Shown in pieces: positions 1-7,239 of a DNA stretch of 64,000 bases (positions are counted from its first letter, which is position 1; the number at the start of each line of letters is the position of its first letter). Below the pieces are notes generated by a model. It had not been told where the DNA came from. It saw only the letters and a list, made by a program, of their open reading frames with translations, and did not search any database. The stretch is from Bacteroidales bacterium (GTDB lineage Bacteria; Bacteroidota; Bacteroidia; Bacteroidales; UBA932), in the NCBI GenBank assembly GCA_017619655.1, contig JAFZRV010000003.1, positions 1 through 64,000 of the forward strand, given 5' to 3'. A program made the translations under genes and the position numbers.

Positions 1-994
1 AGAGCAGCCAGTATATCTTCACCGAGTTGGCCAGCTGATTGTCATTGCTGATCGCCTCCATGGTTTCATCCCTGTGCTCATCGGTGCGCCAGTAATCAAT
101 CACGAGATCGATGAGAGAGAGGGTATATTTTTCACCCATCGTTCTCCAGGCCTCGTTCCAATACTCGACAGGCTGATGCAGGATGGTCTGCCAGGGGGTC
201 TGCCCCTCCACGAATACTTTGTCCGCAAGGATATCATAGTAATCCTTGGCATACTGATAAGATTCCTCCATGCGCAGCTGGGCTTCCCGGTAATGGGTGC
301 TGTCCGCCATCACCTGCTCCCGCGTCTGGGCATACTGTTTCAGCAGTTCGGAAGCATATAGCATGCAGGAGTCGCGGTTTGCCTGGCCGGCTTCGCTCAG
401 GATAAAGGCCGGGACGTGCTCCTCTTCCGCAACGGTATCCTGCGCCGCGTTCATGGCCAGGACGGCTTCCACCTGTTCCTGCAGTTCCTGCTCCAGCAGG
501 CTCTCGTTCTGCAGCAGGTGCACGTCCAGCGAATCGTTATGGTACGCCAGGCTGTCCGGCACCACCTCCACCTCCCGGAGCTCGGGAGGGAGACGGCGGA
601 GCGACTCGATCAGACGCGCATAGCGGTTGATCTCCACGTCCAGGGACGAAACGATGCGGTCGTAGGGCGTGCGGTTCTTGTTGAAGTCGTTGTATTCCTG
701 GCTCACCTTCTCCAGGGCGTAACTGATGTCGAAGGTGTAGTCCTGTTTCTGGGAATACAGCATCAGGGACAGGTCGTTGCACTTCTTGACGATGTCCACC
801 ATCCTCCGGTGCTGCACGGCATACTTGCTTTCCATTTGCTCCCGCGTCTTGTCGATCTGCAGATAGTCGTGATACAGTTCCCGGCGCAGGTTGGCAAGCG
901 TCGCGTCCAAGCCCAATCCTGTAAATACAGCCATGGCCGGCAGCGCCAGGGCAAGCAGCGCTACCAGGAGGCCTATGTGTCTATGCTTTTTCAT
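1..994 (-). CDS. Partial envelope protein with signal peptide and coiled coil (C-terminus off the left edge)
   Basis: An open frame runs from an ATG at 994 to the window edge without a stop, giving 331 codons; the C-terminus is missing. The N-terminus (KKHRHIGLLVALLALALPAMA) is a signal peptide or membrane anchor. The following region is rich in Glu, Gln, Arg and Leu and looks helical or coiled-coil. A stretch near residue 95 (NDFNKNRTPYDRIV) and another near residue 120 (IESLRRLPPELREVE) look conserved but I cannot name the family with certainty. A membrane channel of the MscS type with a long extracytoplasmic N-terminus is one possibility I can only suggest. It lies downstream of the AraC-type regulator gene, with a 131-base gap that carries a tandem direct repeat, so it may be a target of that regulator. 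Confidence 0.6.
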   Translation of the reverse strand, partial: MKKHRHIGLLVALLALALPAMAVFTGLGLDATLANLRRELYHDYLQIDKTREQMESKYAVQHRRMVDIVKKCNDLSLMLYSQKQDYTFDISYALEKVSQEYNDFNKNRTPYDRIVSSLDVEINRYARLIESLRRLPPELREVEVVPDSLAYHNDSLDVHLLQNESLLEQELQEQVEAVLAMNAAQDTVAEEEHVPAFILSEAGQANRDSCMLYASELLKQYAQTREQVMADSTHYREAQLRMEESYQYAKDYYDILADKVFVEGQTPWQTILHQPVEYWNEAWRTMGEKYTLSLIDLVIDYWRTDEHRDETMEAISNDNQLANSVKIYWLL

Positions 995-1069
995 TCCGTC
1001 TTCTTTGAAAAATTTAAGTTAGCCATTTTCACCCGAAGACACAATATGGCCAGGGCTCCGGCTTGCAGG

Positions 1070-1106
1070 TTTTGCAAATTCCGAAACCTTTTTGCAAATT
1101 CTGAAA
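1070..1106. promoter_or_regulatory. Tandem 17-bp direct repeat, candidate operator
   Basis: Two copies of TTTTGCAAATTCYGAAA lie at 1070-1086 and 1090-1106, differing at one position. Their period is 20 bp, close to two helical turns, and each contains the palindrome TTTGCAAA. They lie 76-112 bp upstream of the partial gene starting at 994 and just past the 3' end of the AraC-type regulator gene. Two same-face direct repeats are typical of AraC-family binding sites, so an operator for the neighbouring regulator is inferred, not shown. Confidence 0.45.
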
Positions 1107-1125
1107 GTGAAAAGGGCAGGAACCG

Positions 1126-2217
1126 CTACTCCGTCGCGCTGTGCATCCACGCCGTCACGGTCGTTCCCATGTTCTGTTTGAACGCGGCGCTGAAGGTGCT
1201 GTAGCTGTGGAAACCGCTCTCGAAGGCCAGTTGCTGGGCGGTGACGATGCGCTGGGAGGCCACGGCCTCATGATACAGCCGGATGAAATGGCGGATGCGC
1301 AGGCCGTTGATGTAGGCGTTGTACGTGATGCCCTGCTGGGCGAAGTGCTGGCTCAGGTAGTAGCGGTTGGTGCCGATGACCTGGGCGAGATGCGCCAGGG
1401 TGAGGTCGTGCTGAAGGTAAAGCTGGCCATCCTCGCACTGCTTTTTCAGCAGGGGGCCGATGCTGGCGGGAATGGCTGGCGGTACGGATGCCTTCTCATC
1501 GTCTGTCGGCTCTTCCACCGATGCGGTGTTCTCGCAGAGCTGCTGCAAGGTTTCCACGCGCCAAAGCAGCAGGCACGCAATGAGGATGCAGTCTATTTGA
1601 AGAAGAAACACAAGAACACGGTTTTGTTCCGTGGTACTGCTGTACATGATGAAAAACAGCAGGAACACAGCCAGGATCAGAAAGCTCTGCCAGATCTCCT
1701 TGTGCTCCAGGTCGGAGTAGTTGTCCCGCAGCCAGCGGCCGTAGCGCCGGACAGCGAAAAACATATACAGCAAAAACAGCGCATACAAAACATAGACATA
1801 GATGCTCAGCGGAACAAACAGCTCGTCGCCTCCCCGGATGATACACAAGACCGACAGGACAACGGCCGGGACCAGCGCCACCAACACGGGCCAGACAGGC
1901 CGATGCCGGTCCTGCAGCATGGAGAGCAGAACCCCTGCAATCGTGGGAAGGAACAGCAGTAGATCCAGACCGCAGACGATGAGGTAAGCGGTCTGCGAAG
2001 GATGACAGGCATAGAGCAGCCAGAACACATGGCTCAACGCACAAGCCATCAGAAAGGCCCCTGCCCATCGGCGCAGGCGGACCGGAGACGTTACCTCCGG
2101 CACGATGGCGTTACCCCGCCGCCGCAGCAGATAGAGGGCCAGCACCAAGTTCAGCATGGTCACGCCACCGTAGAAGGTGACAAAGAATACGTCTTTCAGG
2201 ATTGCCTGCTCTTCCAT
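1126..2217 (-). CDS. Membrane-bound AraC-family transcriptional regulator
   Basis: The 363-residue product has a hydrophobic N-terminal half (about residues 10-220) with roughly six or seven membrane segments and a soluble C-terminal AraC/XylS helix-turn-helix domain (about 265-363). The DNA-binding part shows both helix-turn-helix units: LAHLAQVIGTNRYYLSQHF and the second unit with AFESGFHSYSTFSAAFK. The protein therefore probably senses something at or in the membrane and binds DNA directly from there. It starts 12 bases after the end of the Sua5/YrdC gene and is the last gene of the mutL run. The tandem repeat just downstream may be its site. The inducing signal cannot be read from sequence. 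Confidence 0.85.
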   Translation of the reverse strand: MEEQAILKDVFFVTFYGGVTMLNLVLALYLLRRRGNAIVPEVTSPVRLRRWAGAFLMACALSHVFWLLYACHPSQTAYLIVCGLDLLLFLPTIAGVLLSMLQDRHRPVWPVLVALVPAVVLSVLCIIRGGDELFVPLSIYVYVLYALFLLYMFFAVRRYGRWLRDNYSDLEHKEIWQSFLILAVFLLFFIMYSSTTEQNRVLVFLLQIDCILIACLLLWRVETLQQLCENTASVEEPTDDEKASVPPAIPASIGPLLKKQCEDGQLYLQHDLTLAHLAQVIGTNRYYLSQHFAQQGITYNAYINGLRIRHFIRLYHEAVASQRIVTAQQLAFESGFHSYSTFSAAFKQNMGTTVTAWMHSATE

Positions 2218-2229
2218 TTCACGTAGCTA

Positions 2230-2808
2230 TTACTCCCGAATCACCTTGATTTCCCCGTGCAGGCCCACCTGGATAATCTGGGAGGGCTCGCCGGTGGCGC
2301 CTTCTTCCAGGTACGGGTCGGCGACCCAGTCGGCGGCGTCGATGATCTCCATCGGAATGTCTTCGTAGAAGGCCGGGGCCGGCTGGCCCGAGATGTTGGC
2401 CGAGGTCGAGACGATGGGCTTGTGGAAACGGCGGATCACCTCCACGCAGAAATCGTTCATCGGGATGCGGATGCCGGCCGTACCGTCTTCGGCCACGACA
2501 TTGGGCGCGAGGCCCATGGCGTCGGGATAGATGATGGTCATCGGCTTGTCGTTGACTTCCAGCAGGTTGATGGCCACCTCGGGGATGACTTTCACGTATT
2601 TGCCCAGCATGTCGGCATTGGCCACCAGCGTGATGAGGCTCTTGCTGTCGGCGCGCTGCTTGATGGCATAGATCCGGGCGACCGCCGCTTCATTGGTCGC
2701 GTCGCAGCCGAGGCCCCAGACCGTGTCGGTCGGATAGAGGATGACGCCGCCGGCCTTGAGGGTTTCCACCGCCGCCTTGACTTCTTCGAGATCGATTTCT
2801 TTTTCCAT
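2230..2808 (-). CDS. Sua5/YciO/YrdC-family L-threonylcarbamoyladenylate synthase
   Basis: The 192-residue protein belongs to the Sua5/YrdC family, which makes threonylcarbamoyl-AMP from threonine, bicarbonate and ATP for the t6A37 modification of ANN-reading tRNAs. Visible motifs are LYPTDTVWGLGCDATN near the N-terminus, the ATP-site segment KSLITLVAN and STSANISGQPAP near residue 145. It is the short, YrdC-only form without the C-terminal Sua5 domain. The start at 2808 is preferred over an in-frame upstream codon at 2862 because it lies one base after the upstream stop codon and gives the normal family N-terminus. tsaE, which acts later in the same pathway, is at 24786-25199. A YciO-type paralogue role cannot be excluded. 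Confidence 0.85.
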   Translation of the reverse strand: MEKEIDLEEVKAAVETLKAGGVILYPTDTVWGLGCDATNEAAVARIYAIKQRADSKSLITLVANADMLGKYVKVIPEVAINLLEVNDKPMTIIYPDAMGLAPNVVAEDGTAGIRIPMNDFCVEVIRRFHKPIVSTSANISGQPAPAFYEDIPMEIIDAADWVADPYLEEGATGEPSQIIQVGLHGEIKVIRE

Positions 2809-2809
2809 A

Positions 2810-3880
2810 TCAGTTAAAATAGACGTTTGTGACAACGGGATAATGGTCGGACCAGGGAACACGGAGCGTTTCGTGCTGCCCGGCCGTGAACTCCTGCGGA
2901 AGCAGGATGTAGTCGATGCGCAGCATCGGCCAGAGCGCCGAATAGCTGCTGCCCATGCCGTGGCCCGCCTCCACGAAACTGTCTTTCTGGTAGCGGGTCA
3001 GCTGGTGATAGGTATAGGAGACCGGCGAGTCGTTGAAGTCGCCGCAGAGGAAGGTCAGCCAGGGACTCTGCGCCTCGTTGTCCAGCAGCGCCGACACCTG
3101 CTCGGAGCGGCGGCGCGTGGCTTCGCGCACCCTGCCGTGGACCTGCGCCACCTCGTCGGTGAAATTTTCGCGGTGCGAGAGCCGCTTGACCAGCGACGTG
3201 AAGGAGATGCTGTTGCTCTCCAGGTGGCAGTTGTAGACGCGGAAGGTCCGGTCGTCCAGCGCGATGTCCGTCACCACGCACAGGTTGCGGCTCTGGGGAA
3301 AGGTGAGCGCGCTTTCCGACACGATGGGATACTTGCTGAGGGTGACATTGCCGAACCAGCGGTTTCCCTTGAAGAGGTGCAGGGCATGGTAGGGATAGTC
3401 GGGCAGGCAGCCGTTCAGCCGGCCGGTGTCCTGGATGGCGAATTCCTGCAGGCACACGATGTCGGCGTCCTGCTCGGCGAGCAGCTGCCGGATGCCCTGG
3501 ACAGACGCCTCGGGCGTGGTCTTGCGCGCACCCGCGTCGTAGCGCCCCAGGTTGTAGGTCAGGATCTTGACGGAGGGGCCTTCCGGAACTTCTTCCTCGC
3601 GGCCGAATTTCACGAAGCGCTCGGCCAGCAGCAGGGTCGGCAGCAGGGCGATGACGGAGATCAGGATGGCGCGAGGATGCCGGAAGACGGCGATCAGCAG
3701 GAACAGGATGTTGAGCAGGAACAGCGGGATGTAGTAGAGTCCGAAGAACATCACGACCGGATGCTTCGTCGGATGGACGTACGGGGCCAGGCAGGAAAGC
3801 AGGAGCGCGCAGGCCGCAACGGCGGCCAGCAGGGCGAAGACAACGCCCCCGAAGGTCCGTCTCCGCTGCGCTATTGCCAT
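2810..3880 (-). CDS. Endonuclease/exonuclease/phosphatase (EEP) family protein, membrane anchored
   Basis: This 356-residue protein has three hydrophobic segments in the first about 100 residues followed by a complete EEP fold. Motifs seen in order are LTYNLGRYD, CLQEFAIQD, a CHLESNS segment, FLCGDFNDSPVSY and the terminal WSDHYPVV, which together supply the metal-binding and catalytic Asn, Glu, Asp and His of the family. The substrate (nucleic acid, phosphoinositide-like lipid or other phosphodiester) cannot be deduced. Its start overlaps the end of the rhomboid gene by 10 bases, and its stop is one base from the Sua5/YrdC start, so it is translationally coupled in the mutL run. Confidence 0.85.
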   Translation of the reverse strand: MAIAQRRRTFGGVVFALLAAVAACALLLSCLAPYVHPTKHPVVMFFGLYYIPLFLLNILFLLIAVFRHPRAILISVIALLPTLLLAERFVKFGREEEVPEGPSVKILTYNLGRYDAGARKTTPEASVQGIRQLLAEQDADIVCLQEFAIQDTGRLNGCLPDYPYHALHLFKGNRWFGNVTLSKYPIVSESALTFPQSRNLCVVTDIALDDRTFRVYNCHLESNSISFTSLVKRLSHRENFTDEVAQVHGRVREATRRRSEQVSALLDNEAQSPWLTFLCGDFNDSPVSYTYHQLTRYQKDSFVEAGHGMGSSYSALWPMLRIDYILLPQEFTAGQHETLRVPWSDHYPVVTNVYFN

Positions 3881-4479
3881 TCCGTGTACAGTTGCCCTTT
3901 CTTTTTCCAGATGAGGATCAGGATCAGGCCGAAGAGCATGCCGCCCAGGTGGGCGAAGTGGGCCACGCCGTCGTGGGTGCCGAGCACGCCGGTCACCAGT
4001 TCAATGACGGCGAAGATCACCACGAACCATTTGGCTTTCAGCGAAATGGGCGGAAATACCAGCGTCAGCGTGATATTGGGATAGAGCATGCCGAAACCCA
4101 GCAGCAGGCCGTAGATGGCGCCGGAGGCACCGACCGTCGGCACGTTGAGCATCCCCGGCTCGAAATAGTAGAGCACCAGTTCGTGGCAGGCGGCGGCGCC
4201 CAGGCCGCAGACGAAGTAGTACAGCAGGAACTTCTTCGGTCCCCACATCCGCTCGAGGGTCGGTCCGAACACGATCAGCGACCACATGTTGAAGAAGATG
4301 TGGCCGAAGCCGCCATGCATGAACATGTGGGTGACGAACTGCCACCAGTGGAAAAAGGGCGATCCAATGGGGAAAAGGGCGAACCACTCGTACATCGGAT
4401 TGCCGATGAACTCGGTTCCGAGAAATACGATGATATTGATGATCAGCAGGTTCTTGACTGCGGTAGGAAGGTTTCTCAT
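3871..4479 (-). CDS. Rhomboid-family intramembrane serine protease
   Basis: The 202-residue product is a six-segment rhomboid. The catalytic serine is S119 in GASGAIYG and the catalytic histidine is H177 in HFAHLGGMLFG. The conserved segment HMFMHGGFGHIFFNMW (about residues 51-66) in the second membrane helix is also present. Rhomboids cut single-pass membrane proteins within the bilayer. No extra cytosolic domain is present. Its ATG overlaps the mutL stop as ATGA, so the two are translationally coupled, though no functional link to mismatch repair follows from that. Confidence 0.93.
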   Translation of the reverse strand: MRNLPTAVKNLLIINIIVFLGTEFIGNPMYEWFALFPIGSPFFHWWQFVTHMFMHGGFGHIFFNMWSLIVFGPTLERMWGPKKFLLYYFVCGLGAAACHELVLYYFEPGMLNVPTVGASGAIYGLLLGFGMLYPNITLTLVFPPISLKAKWFVVIFAVIELVTGVLGTHDGVAHFAHLGGMLFGLILILIWKKKGQLYTEWQ

Positions 4480-6233
4480 AACTTTTTCTCCAAATCTTCA
4501 AGGGTGAGGATGGCCAGGCACTTGCGGCCGTCGGGCGTCAGTTTGGGCTCGCGGCAGGCAAAGAGCTGGTCTACCAATAATTGTGCCTGTTCGGGATGCA
4601 GGCTGCCGGGGTCGCAGGCGGCGGCCGATGCGGCCATCCGTTTCGCCAGCAGCTGCTTCTGGTCTTCGAGGGAGGTATCGTCCTTCAGGGCGGCGATCAG
4701 GTCGTCGACGCCGCGCCGGACGCTTTCTTCGCCGCTGCCGAAACCTTCGGGCAGGGCGTTGACGACGATGGTGTTCGATCCGAAATCCTGGATGTCGAAA
4801 CCCAGCGAGGCGGTCAGGTCGGGCTGCTCGAGCACGGCCAGGTAGTCTTCCGCGCTGAGGGTCACGGTCACCGGGAAGAGCGACTGCTGCCGCACGGGCT
4901 GCTGCTCCGCGATCTTTTCGAGGTAGCGCTCGTAGAAGATCCGTTCGCGCGCCCGGCGGATGTCGACCACCATCAGGCCCGATTTGACCGGGGTGGCGAT
5001 GTAGCGGCGCTGCAGCACCAGCAGGCCGCTGGCGGAGGCATGCTCCTCTTCTTCGAAGAGCCGTCCGTAGCCGGGGACGGGATCCAGCACCGGAATGTCC
5101 TCGGGCGGCGCGGGCACCTCGTCGAAAGGATTGAAGAGCGGCGAATAGTCGATGCGCGGCGCATGGTCGAAACGCGGTGCACGGTCCGAACCGGTGAAAA
5201 CCGGGATGTCGGGTGCGCCCTTCATGTCGAAGTCGATGCTCGGGGTGAAATTGTTCTTGCCCAGCGCCTCGCGGACCGCCGCCGTCAGGATCTCGAAGAC
5301 CAGGCCCTCATCTTCGAATTTGACCTCGGTCTTGGCGGGGTGGATGTTGACATCCACGCGCTCGGGTTCCGTTTCCAAAAACAGGAAGTACGCCGGCGTG
5401 CAGTCTTCCGGCACCAGCTTTTCATAGGGCTTGCAGACCGCCTTGTGGAAGAACGGCGAGCGGAAATAGCGCCCGTTGACGAAGAAGAACTGGTTGCCGC
5501 TGCTCTTGCGGGCGTCCTCCGGGTTGCCGATGTAGCCGCTGATGCGCACGAGCGACGTGTCGACGTTCACTTCGACCAGCTCCCGGGCCAGGTTCATCCC
5601 GTAGATGTCGAGGATGCGCTTCTTGCGGGACGAGGCGGGACGCAGGTTGTGGATCTCTTTTCCGTTGGAGATCAGCTTGAAGGCCACTTCCGGACGGATG
5701 AGGGCGATGCGCAGGAACTCCTGGATGACGGCCCGCAGTTCCGCGTTGTCCGATTTGAGGAACTTGCGGCGGGCCGGGACATTATAGAACAGGTTGCGGA
5801 TGGCGAAATTGCTGCCGGCCGGTGCGGCGACCGGCTGGCTTCTGGGCGGCTTCGACTCGCTGATCTCGACCTGGGTGCCGATCTCGTCCTGGGGACGGCG
5901 GGTGCGGAGCGTCACTTCGGCCACGGCGGCGATCGAGGCGAGCGCCTCGCCGCGGAAGCCGTAGGTCAGGATGCGCTGCAGGTCTTCGGCGGTGGCGATC
6001 TTGCTGGTGGCGTGCCGCTCGAAGCAGAGCACGGCTTCTTCCGGCGTCATGCCGCAGCCGTCGTCGATGACCTGGATCAGGGTCTTGCCGGCGTCGAGCA
6101 CCGTGACGCTGACGCTGCGGGCGCCCGCGTCGACAGCATTCTCCACCAACTCCTTGACGACCGAAGCGGGACGCGACACCACCTCTCCGGCGGCGATCAG
6201 GTTGGATATGTTTTGCGGAAGGACCTGAAGCAT
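4476..6233 (-). CDS. mutL: DNA mismatch repair protein MutL
   Basis: MutL couples mismatch recognition by MutS to downstream repair through ATP-driven conformational change. The N-terminal GHKL ATPase is intact: ELVENAVDAGA (residues 28-38, with the magnesium-binding Asn32), DDGCGM (57-62) and GFRGEAL (92-98). Length is 585 residues, slightly short for the family. The C-terminal dimerisation domain lacks the usual endonuclease signatures: where DQHA-x2-E-x4-E is expected there is DIRRARERIFYE, and near the C-terminus TPDGRK replaces CPHGRP. This suggests a MutL without its own nicking activity, or a Bacteroidota variant of the site. It is the second gene of a minus-strand run and overlaps rhomboid by four bases. 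Confidence 0.95.
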   Translation of the reverse strand: MLQVLPQNISNLIAAGEVVSRPASVVKELVENAVDAGARSVSVTVLDAGKTLIQVIDDGCGMTPEEAVLCFERHATSKIATAEDLQRILTYGFRGEALASIAAVAEVTLRTRRPQDEIGTQVEISESKPPRSQPVAAPAGSNFAIRNLFYNVPARRKFLKSDNAELRAVIQEFLRIALIRPEVAFKLISNGKEIHNLRPASSRKKRILDIYGMNLARELVEVNVDTSLVRISGYIGNPEDARKSSGNQFFFVNGRYFRSPFFHKAVCKPYEKLVPEDCTPAYFLFLETEPERVDVNIHPAKTEVKFEDEGLVFEILTAAVREALGKNNFTPSIDFDMKGAPDIPVFTGSDRAPRFDHAPRIDYSPLFNPFDEVPAPPEDIPVLDPVPGYGRLFEEEEHASASGLLVLQRRYIATPVKSGLMVVDIRRARERIFYERYLEKIAEQQPVRQQSLFPVTVTLSAEDYLAVLEQPDLTASLGFDIQDFGSNTIVVNALPEGFGSGEESVRRGVDDLIAALKDDTSLEDQKQLLAKRMAASAAACDPGSLHPEQAQLLVDQLFACREPKLTPDGRKCLAILTLEDLEKKL

Positions 6234-6602
6234 CTATTGCACCAAAAGAAGGACGAAGCCTTTCGACAGATAATAGGCGGCGGCCGCGAGGGCGATCATC
6301 GTCAGAGCCAGGATCAACTTCTTGACCAGACTCATCGGCGAATTCTCCTTCTCCTTGGAGAGACGTTTCGCCTCGTAGGTCTCGCGGAACGACCCCCGGA
6401 TGTGCATGCCCGGGATATAGCGCTTCTCCTCTTCGATCAGGCCCTCTTTCCGGGCCATCTCGTCGATCTGCTCGCTCGGCATCGTCTTGCCGTATTTCTT
6501 GTACATCTCTTCCAGACGCTCCTTGCGTTCGTCATAGTAGAGCGGTTCGTAATGGAACACCCGGTGCTCGGGGATATGCCAGAATTTAAATCCAAAAGCC
6601 AT
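6234..6602 (-). CDS. Conserved small protein with C-terminal membrane helices
   Basis: The 122-residue product begins MAFGFKFWHIPEHRVFHYEPLYYDERKE..., has a charged central region and ends in one or two hydrophobic helices (about residues 92-122). A gene of this type sits directly before mutL in other Bacteroidales as far as I recall, but its function is not known to me. It lies head to tail with mutL with no gap. Its ATG is only four bases after a TATCTTTG promoter box at 6607-6614, so its mRNA may be leaderless. Confidence 0.8.
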   Translation of the reverse strand: MAFGFKFWHIPEHRVFHYEPLYYDERKERLEEMYKKYGKTMPSEQIDEMARKEGLIEEEKRYIPGMHIRGSFRETYEAKRLSKEKENSPMSLVKKLILALTMIALAAAAYYLSKGFVLLLVQ

Positions 6603-6606
6603 GGTA

Positions 6607-6614
6607 CAAAGATA
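6607..6614 (-). promoter_or_regulatory. Promoter -7 box TATCTTTG, leaderless type
   Basis: A perfect match to the Bacteroidota TAnnTTTG box on the minus strand is followed after TACC by the ATG of the mutL-run first gene at 6602. With the start of transcription expected about four bases after the box, the start codon would be at or next to the mRNA 5' end. Confidence 0.7.
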
Positions 6615-6623
6615 ATGATTTTT

Positions 6624-6631
6624 TATCTTTG
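6624..6631 (+). promoter_or_regulatory. Promoter -7 box TATCTTTG for ispF
   Basis: A perfect TAnnTTTG box on the plus strand lies 22 bases before the ispF ATG. It is back to back with the minus-strand box at 6607-6614, so the two divergent promoters share about 25 bp. Confidence 0.7.
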
Positions 6632-6653
6632 CGAAAACAACACTGATTCAGCT

Positions 6654-7139
6654 ATGGATTTCCGGGTAGGCAATGGATACGACGTGCATCAGTTGGCCGA
6701 AGGCCTTCCGCTGGTGCTGGGCGGCGTGAAGATTCCCCATACGAAAGGCTGCGTGGCCCATTCCGACGGCGACGTGCTCATCCACGCCATCTGCGACGCC
6801 CTCCTGGGCGCCCTGGCGCTGGGCGACATCGGGCAGCATTTCCCCGACACGTCCGACGATTTCAAGGGCATCGACAGCAAGATCCTGCTGGCGCGCGTGG
6901 CGGAGATGGTCCGCGCCGCGGGCTGGGAGATCGCCAATGTCGACGGCACGCTGCTGGCGCAGAAGCCGAAGATCGCGCCCTATGTCCCGTCCATGCGCCA
7001 GACCCTCGCGGACGTCCTCGGGCTTCCGCTCGGCGCCGTCTCCGTCAAGGCGACGACCACCGAGCGTCTGGGCTTCGTGGGACGGGAAGAAGGCATCGCC
7101 GCCGAGGCGGTCAGTCTGCTATACAAGGCCGACCGGTAA
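6654..7139 (+). CDS. ispF: 2-C-methyl-D-erythritol 2,4-cyclodiphosphate synthase IspF
   Basis: The 161-residue protein closes the MEP cyclodiphosphate in the non-mevalonate isoprenoid pathway, releasing CMP. The zinc ligands are in GNGYDVHQL near the N-terminus and in the HSDGDVLIHAICDALLGA segment. GDIGQHFPDT and the C-terminal KATTTERLGFVGR signature are also present, and length is normal for the trimeric enzyme. The start at 6654 is chosen because it gives the family N-terminus and follows the promoter box; an open frame continuing far upstream is opposite mutL and is not real. It is monocistronic, followed by a strong palindromic terminator. Confidence 0.96.
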   Translation: MDFRVGNGYDVHQLAEGLPLVLGGVKIPHTKGCVAHSDGDVLIHAICDALLGALALGDIGQHFPDTSDDFKGIDSKILLARVAEMVRAAGWEIANVDGTLLAQKPKIAPYVPSMRQTLADVLGLPLGAVSVKATTTERLGFVGREEGIAAEAVSLLYKADR

Positions 7140-7180
7140 GCGCCGTTCTTCGCAACAACCTTATATACAGTCGATTAACG

Positions 7181-7214
7181 AAAATAACCTGTGCGATATC
7201 GCACAGGTTATTTT
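7181..7214. terminator. Perfect 34-bp palindrome, bidirectional terminator
   Basis: The two halves 7181-7197 and 7198-7214 are exact reverse complements. The stem has outer A/T tracts (AAAATAACC ... GGTTATTTT) around a GC-rich core, so it ends in T-runs on both strands. It lies between the convergent ispF and NCS1 permease genes and is well placed to stop transcription from both sides. Confidence 0.85.
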
Positions 7215-7239
7215 GCATTATGTATTGATTTTCAGTAAC

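Noticed and set aside
416-1204. A plus-strand open frame at the left edge
   Set aside because: The minus strand carries a continuous frame with a signal peptide and a coherent coiled-coil protein over the same bases.
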